DNA of 64,000 nt, from positions 1 to 64,000 of the forward strand of contig DAOSEC010000003.1 in assembly GCA_035362935.1 (NCBI GenBank). The letters are read 5' to 3'. Positions 62,672-64,000 of this stretch are shown one piece after another (positions within the stretch are counted from its first letter, which is position 1; each line of letters opens with the position of its first letter). The notes beneath the pieces were generated by a model. It was not told the origin of the DNA, did no database searches, and was given only the letters and a program-made list of their open reading frames with translations. A program made the translations under genes and the position numbers. Source of the DNA: DAOSEC01 sp035362935 (GTDB lineage Bacteria; Bacillota_I; Bacilli_A; ML615J-28; CAG-313).

Positions 62672-62701
62672 AAAAGAGATTCGAAAGAATCTCTTTTTTT
62701 G
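62672..62701 (+). terminator. Rho-independent terminator
   Basis: AAAAGAGATTC (62672-62682), GAAA loop, GAATCTCTTTT (62687-62697), T-run. Confidence 0.93.
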
Positions 62702-62754
62702 TTACTTTTGATTGTTCATTTGGTTTTCTGGTATCATTATGATCAAAGATATGA

Positions 62755-62760
62755 TACAAT
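62755..62760 (+). promoter_or_regulatory. -10 box upstream of the GNAT gene
   Basis: TACAAT at 62755-62760; the -35 is weak. Confidence 0.4.
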
Positions 62761-62816
62761 AAAAGTGAACAAAATTGATTTTAATGTACGATTATTGTGA
62801 ATAGATTGGAGAACTT

Positions 62817-63644
62817 ATGGAAGATATTGTTATTCGCTCTATTACCCAAAACGATTTTTTGGGAATTCAGCACATTCACCGTAACTCTAAAGATCCTTGG
62901 AACAACCTTGAAGAATGCACTTCTTGGTTAAGCAAACGAATGGAACGTGGATTCTATATTCAAGTTGCACTTGTCAATAATAACATTGTTGGACACGGAG
63001 AATGGATTGAGTCTAGGGAAGGTCGGGATTTATTTTTCTATTTAGGCTTACTTGAAATTGATGAAGATTATCGAAATCGTGGAATCGGAAGACGTATGAT
63101 TGAAGAAGGAATAAAGTATGCAAAAGAATTGGGATGCAATCGAGTTGTCACAATCCCTGAACACGAAAACAATTCCATTGAGTTCTATAAAAAGTGTGGG
63201 TTTGTGGTTGGTAGAACCATTAAAAAAGTTGTGATTCCTAGCTTTGATTACGAATACTCTCAAAATTATATCGAAGCCAATGGTATCTCTTTTGATAGAG
63301 TAAAGGAAAGTAAATTTGTGTTTGGACTTTCGCAAGCATCGTCAAGACATATGTGTGAATTATTGAATGCAAAACCAACAACCGATGATAGGGTTACAAA
63401 AAGTCTAGTTTCCAACGATGGAGATTCGATTCAACTTGGATGGTTTGAAAAAGCCAATGCACTTGCACTGTATTGGAGTGATTTTATTCATTCGAATTGC
63501 GTGAAAGATATTTTAACGTTTGGTTATCGTCTAGGAATCAAACAAGTGACCTTTGTTTATTTTGAAGCATACGATTCATTGTTTCATGGGTTCGAGTGTC
63601 AATCGATTTCGGAATCAATTGAGATTTACAGGAATATATCATAA
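62817..63644 (+). CDS. GNAT acetyltransferase with C-terminal extension
   Basis: A 275-residue protein. The GNAT domain covers about 1-145, with the acetyl-CoA loop DYRNRGIGRRMIEEGI near 82-97 and EHENNSIEFYKKCGFVVG near 120-137. About 130 further residues form a second domain of unknown type (SQASSRHMCEL, DGDSIQLGWFEKANALALYW), possibly a degenerate second GNAT. Substrate unknown. TGGAGA precedes the ATG. Confidence 0.78.
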   Translation: MEDIVIRSITQNDFLGIQHIHRNSKDPWNNLEECTSWLSKRMERGFYIQVALVNNNIVGHGEWIESREGRDLFFYLGLLEIDEDYRNRGIGRRMIEEGIKYAKELGCNRVVTIPEHENNSIEFYKKCGFVVGRTIKKVVIPSFDYEYSQNYIEANGISFDRVKESKFVFGLSQASSRHMCELLNAKPTTDDRVTKSLVSNDGDSIQLGWFEKANALALYWSDFIHSNCVKDILTFGYRLGIKQVTFVYFEAYDSLFHGFECQSISESIEIYRNIS

Positions 63645-63665
63645 GCTCTATAGACCTAACTGCTT

Positions 63666-63696
63666 AAACTCTAATGAATTCATTGGAGTTTTTCTT
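63666..63696 (+). terminator. Rho-independent terminator
   Basis: AAACTCTAATGAATTCATTGGAGTTT forms a stem with one T-G pair and TTTTTCTTTT after it. Confidence 0.8.
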
Positions 63697-63742
63697 TTAT
63701 ATATGGAACTAGAGGTCCTTTATTTCGAAAACATAAGAGTAA

Positions 63743-63762
63743 TGTATCAACAATTTGATACA
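63743..63762. promoter_or_regulatory. Inverted repeat upstream of mutS
   Basis: TGTATCAA (63743-63750), CAAT, TTGATACA (63755-63762): a perfect 8-4-8 inverted repeat. It lies just upstream of the -35 region of the mutS promoter, the usual place for an operator or activator site. Confidence 0.55.
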
Positions 63763-63792
63763 CAATGTATTTTAAAACATATGGTTTTATGC

Positions 63793-63798
63793 TATAAT
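63793..63798 (+). promoter_or_regulatory. -10 box of mutS
   Basis: TATAAT at 63793-63798, with TTTAAA (63770-63775) as a weak -35 at 17 bp. Confidence 0.5.
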
Positions 63799-63817
63799 AA
63801 CCAATAGGTGATGAACA

Positions 63818-64000
63818 ATGTATCAAAACATAGATAAAACAAAATATACGCCAATGATGCGTCAATACTTAGAAATCAAGGAACGATACCAAGATGCATT
63901 GGTATTTTTTCGCCTTGGTGACTTCTATGAAATGTTTTTTAACGATGCAATAACCGCTTCGAAAGAACTTGAAATCGTATTAACAGGTCGAGATGCAGGG
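63818..64000 (+). CDS. mutS: DNA mismatch repair protein MutS, 5' part
   Basis: The first 61 codons are present before the window ends. The translation contains YTPMMRQYLEIKERYQDALV and FFRLGDFYEMFFNDA, the MutS domain I mismatch-binding motif (Phe-x-Glu as FYEMF). MutS recognises mismatches and starts repair. ATG 63818 follows AGGTGATG. Confidence 0.95.
   Translation, partial: MYQNIDKTKYTPMMRQYLEIKERYQDALVFFRLGDFYEMFFNDAITASKELEIVLTGRDAG

Noticed and set aside
1..64000. tRNA or rRNA genes
   Set aside because: I looked for CCA-ended cloverleaf-like stretches in the intergenic regions and saw none; the structured RNAs found are all leaders.

Overview
The window looks like a chromosomal segment of a low-GC, Gram-positive-type bacterium related to the Acholeplasma/Izemoplasma/Haloplasma side of the Mollicutes-Erysipelotrichia radiation; that placement is inference. 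The reasons: AT-rich DNA; Firmicutes-style control elements (c-di-AMP riboswitch, valS T-box, L21 leader, c-di-GMP-I riboswitches, strong A/G-rich ribosome binding sites, sigma-A promoters with 17-bp spacers); an L27 precursor with its Prp protease; PPi-linked glycolysis (PPDK); surface lipoproteins with Listeria-Bacteroides (InlB-type) repeats; and a secreted nuclease lipoprotein. UGA is a stop codon here (for example in the sigma factor and pntAB genes), so the standard bacterial code applies. A run of 100 Ns inside a repeat array shows this is a scaffolded draft assembly.

Layout. 0-4.6 kb: a c-di-AMP riboswitch controlling a K+/Na+:H+ antiporter, then a Ca2+-type P-ATPase on the minus strand split by one TAA codon. 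4.7-12.2 kb: a membrane-anchored XRE regulator and a long co-directional run of small accessory genes (DUF4256, YdeI-type, esterase, GNAT, Imm5-like, membrane proteins, a terpenoid-cyclase-fold protein). 12.3-13.9 kb: tsaC/sua5 and a DUF975 protein. 14.0-17.3 kb: a surface-fibre locus with two near-identical units of c-di-GMP riboswitch plus TasA-like protein, a third relative, a SipW-type signal peptidase and a fourth secreted protein. 17.4-21.0 kb: an InlB-repeat protein without signal peptide, an mhqO/mhqD-like pair and a small membrane protein. 21.2-29.0 kb: one giant lipoprotein gene (InlB repeats followed by OB-OB-Ig supermodules) crossed by the assembly gap. 29.1-33.3 kb: a siderophore-type ABC importer with a 7-1-7 operator palindrome inside its promoter, followed by a Fur-family regulator.

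33.4-37.9 kb: bipA/typA, a DUF3267 metalloprotease-like protein, and an operon of a CarH-like B12-binding sensor and a PAS-GGDEF diguanylate cyclase, both broken by single lesions. 38.1-43.5 kb: NAD metabolism (nadD, nadE), then a proton-translocating transhydrogenase operon (pntAA-pntAB-pntB) bracketed by a perfect 27-bp direct repeat that contains the end of nadE. 43.6-51.2 kb: T-box-valS, folC, radC, ppdK. 51.3-56.5 kb: a beta-propeller lipoprotein, an ECF sigma factor with a membrane partner, and a secreted endonuclease I lipoprotein. 56.7-64 kb: DUF898-type membrane proteins, rplU-prp-rpmA, obgE, an ECF-transporter S component, a protein fusing a degenerate ABC ATPase to an FtsX-like permease, a GNAT protein, and the first 61 codons of mutS.

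The most coherent story is second-messenger control. c-di-AMP should gate the antiporter. c-di-GMP should gate a TasA/SipW-type fibre operon through duplicated riboswitches, while the one diguanylate cyclase gene visible here sits behind a possible cobalamin or light sensor and, as sequenced, both members of that pair carry disruptive mutations. Three gene-breaking lesions in one window (two in-frame TAA codons, one single-base deletion) need checking against reads before they are called real pseudogenes.
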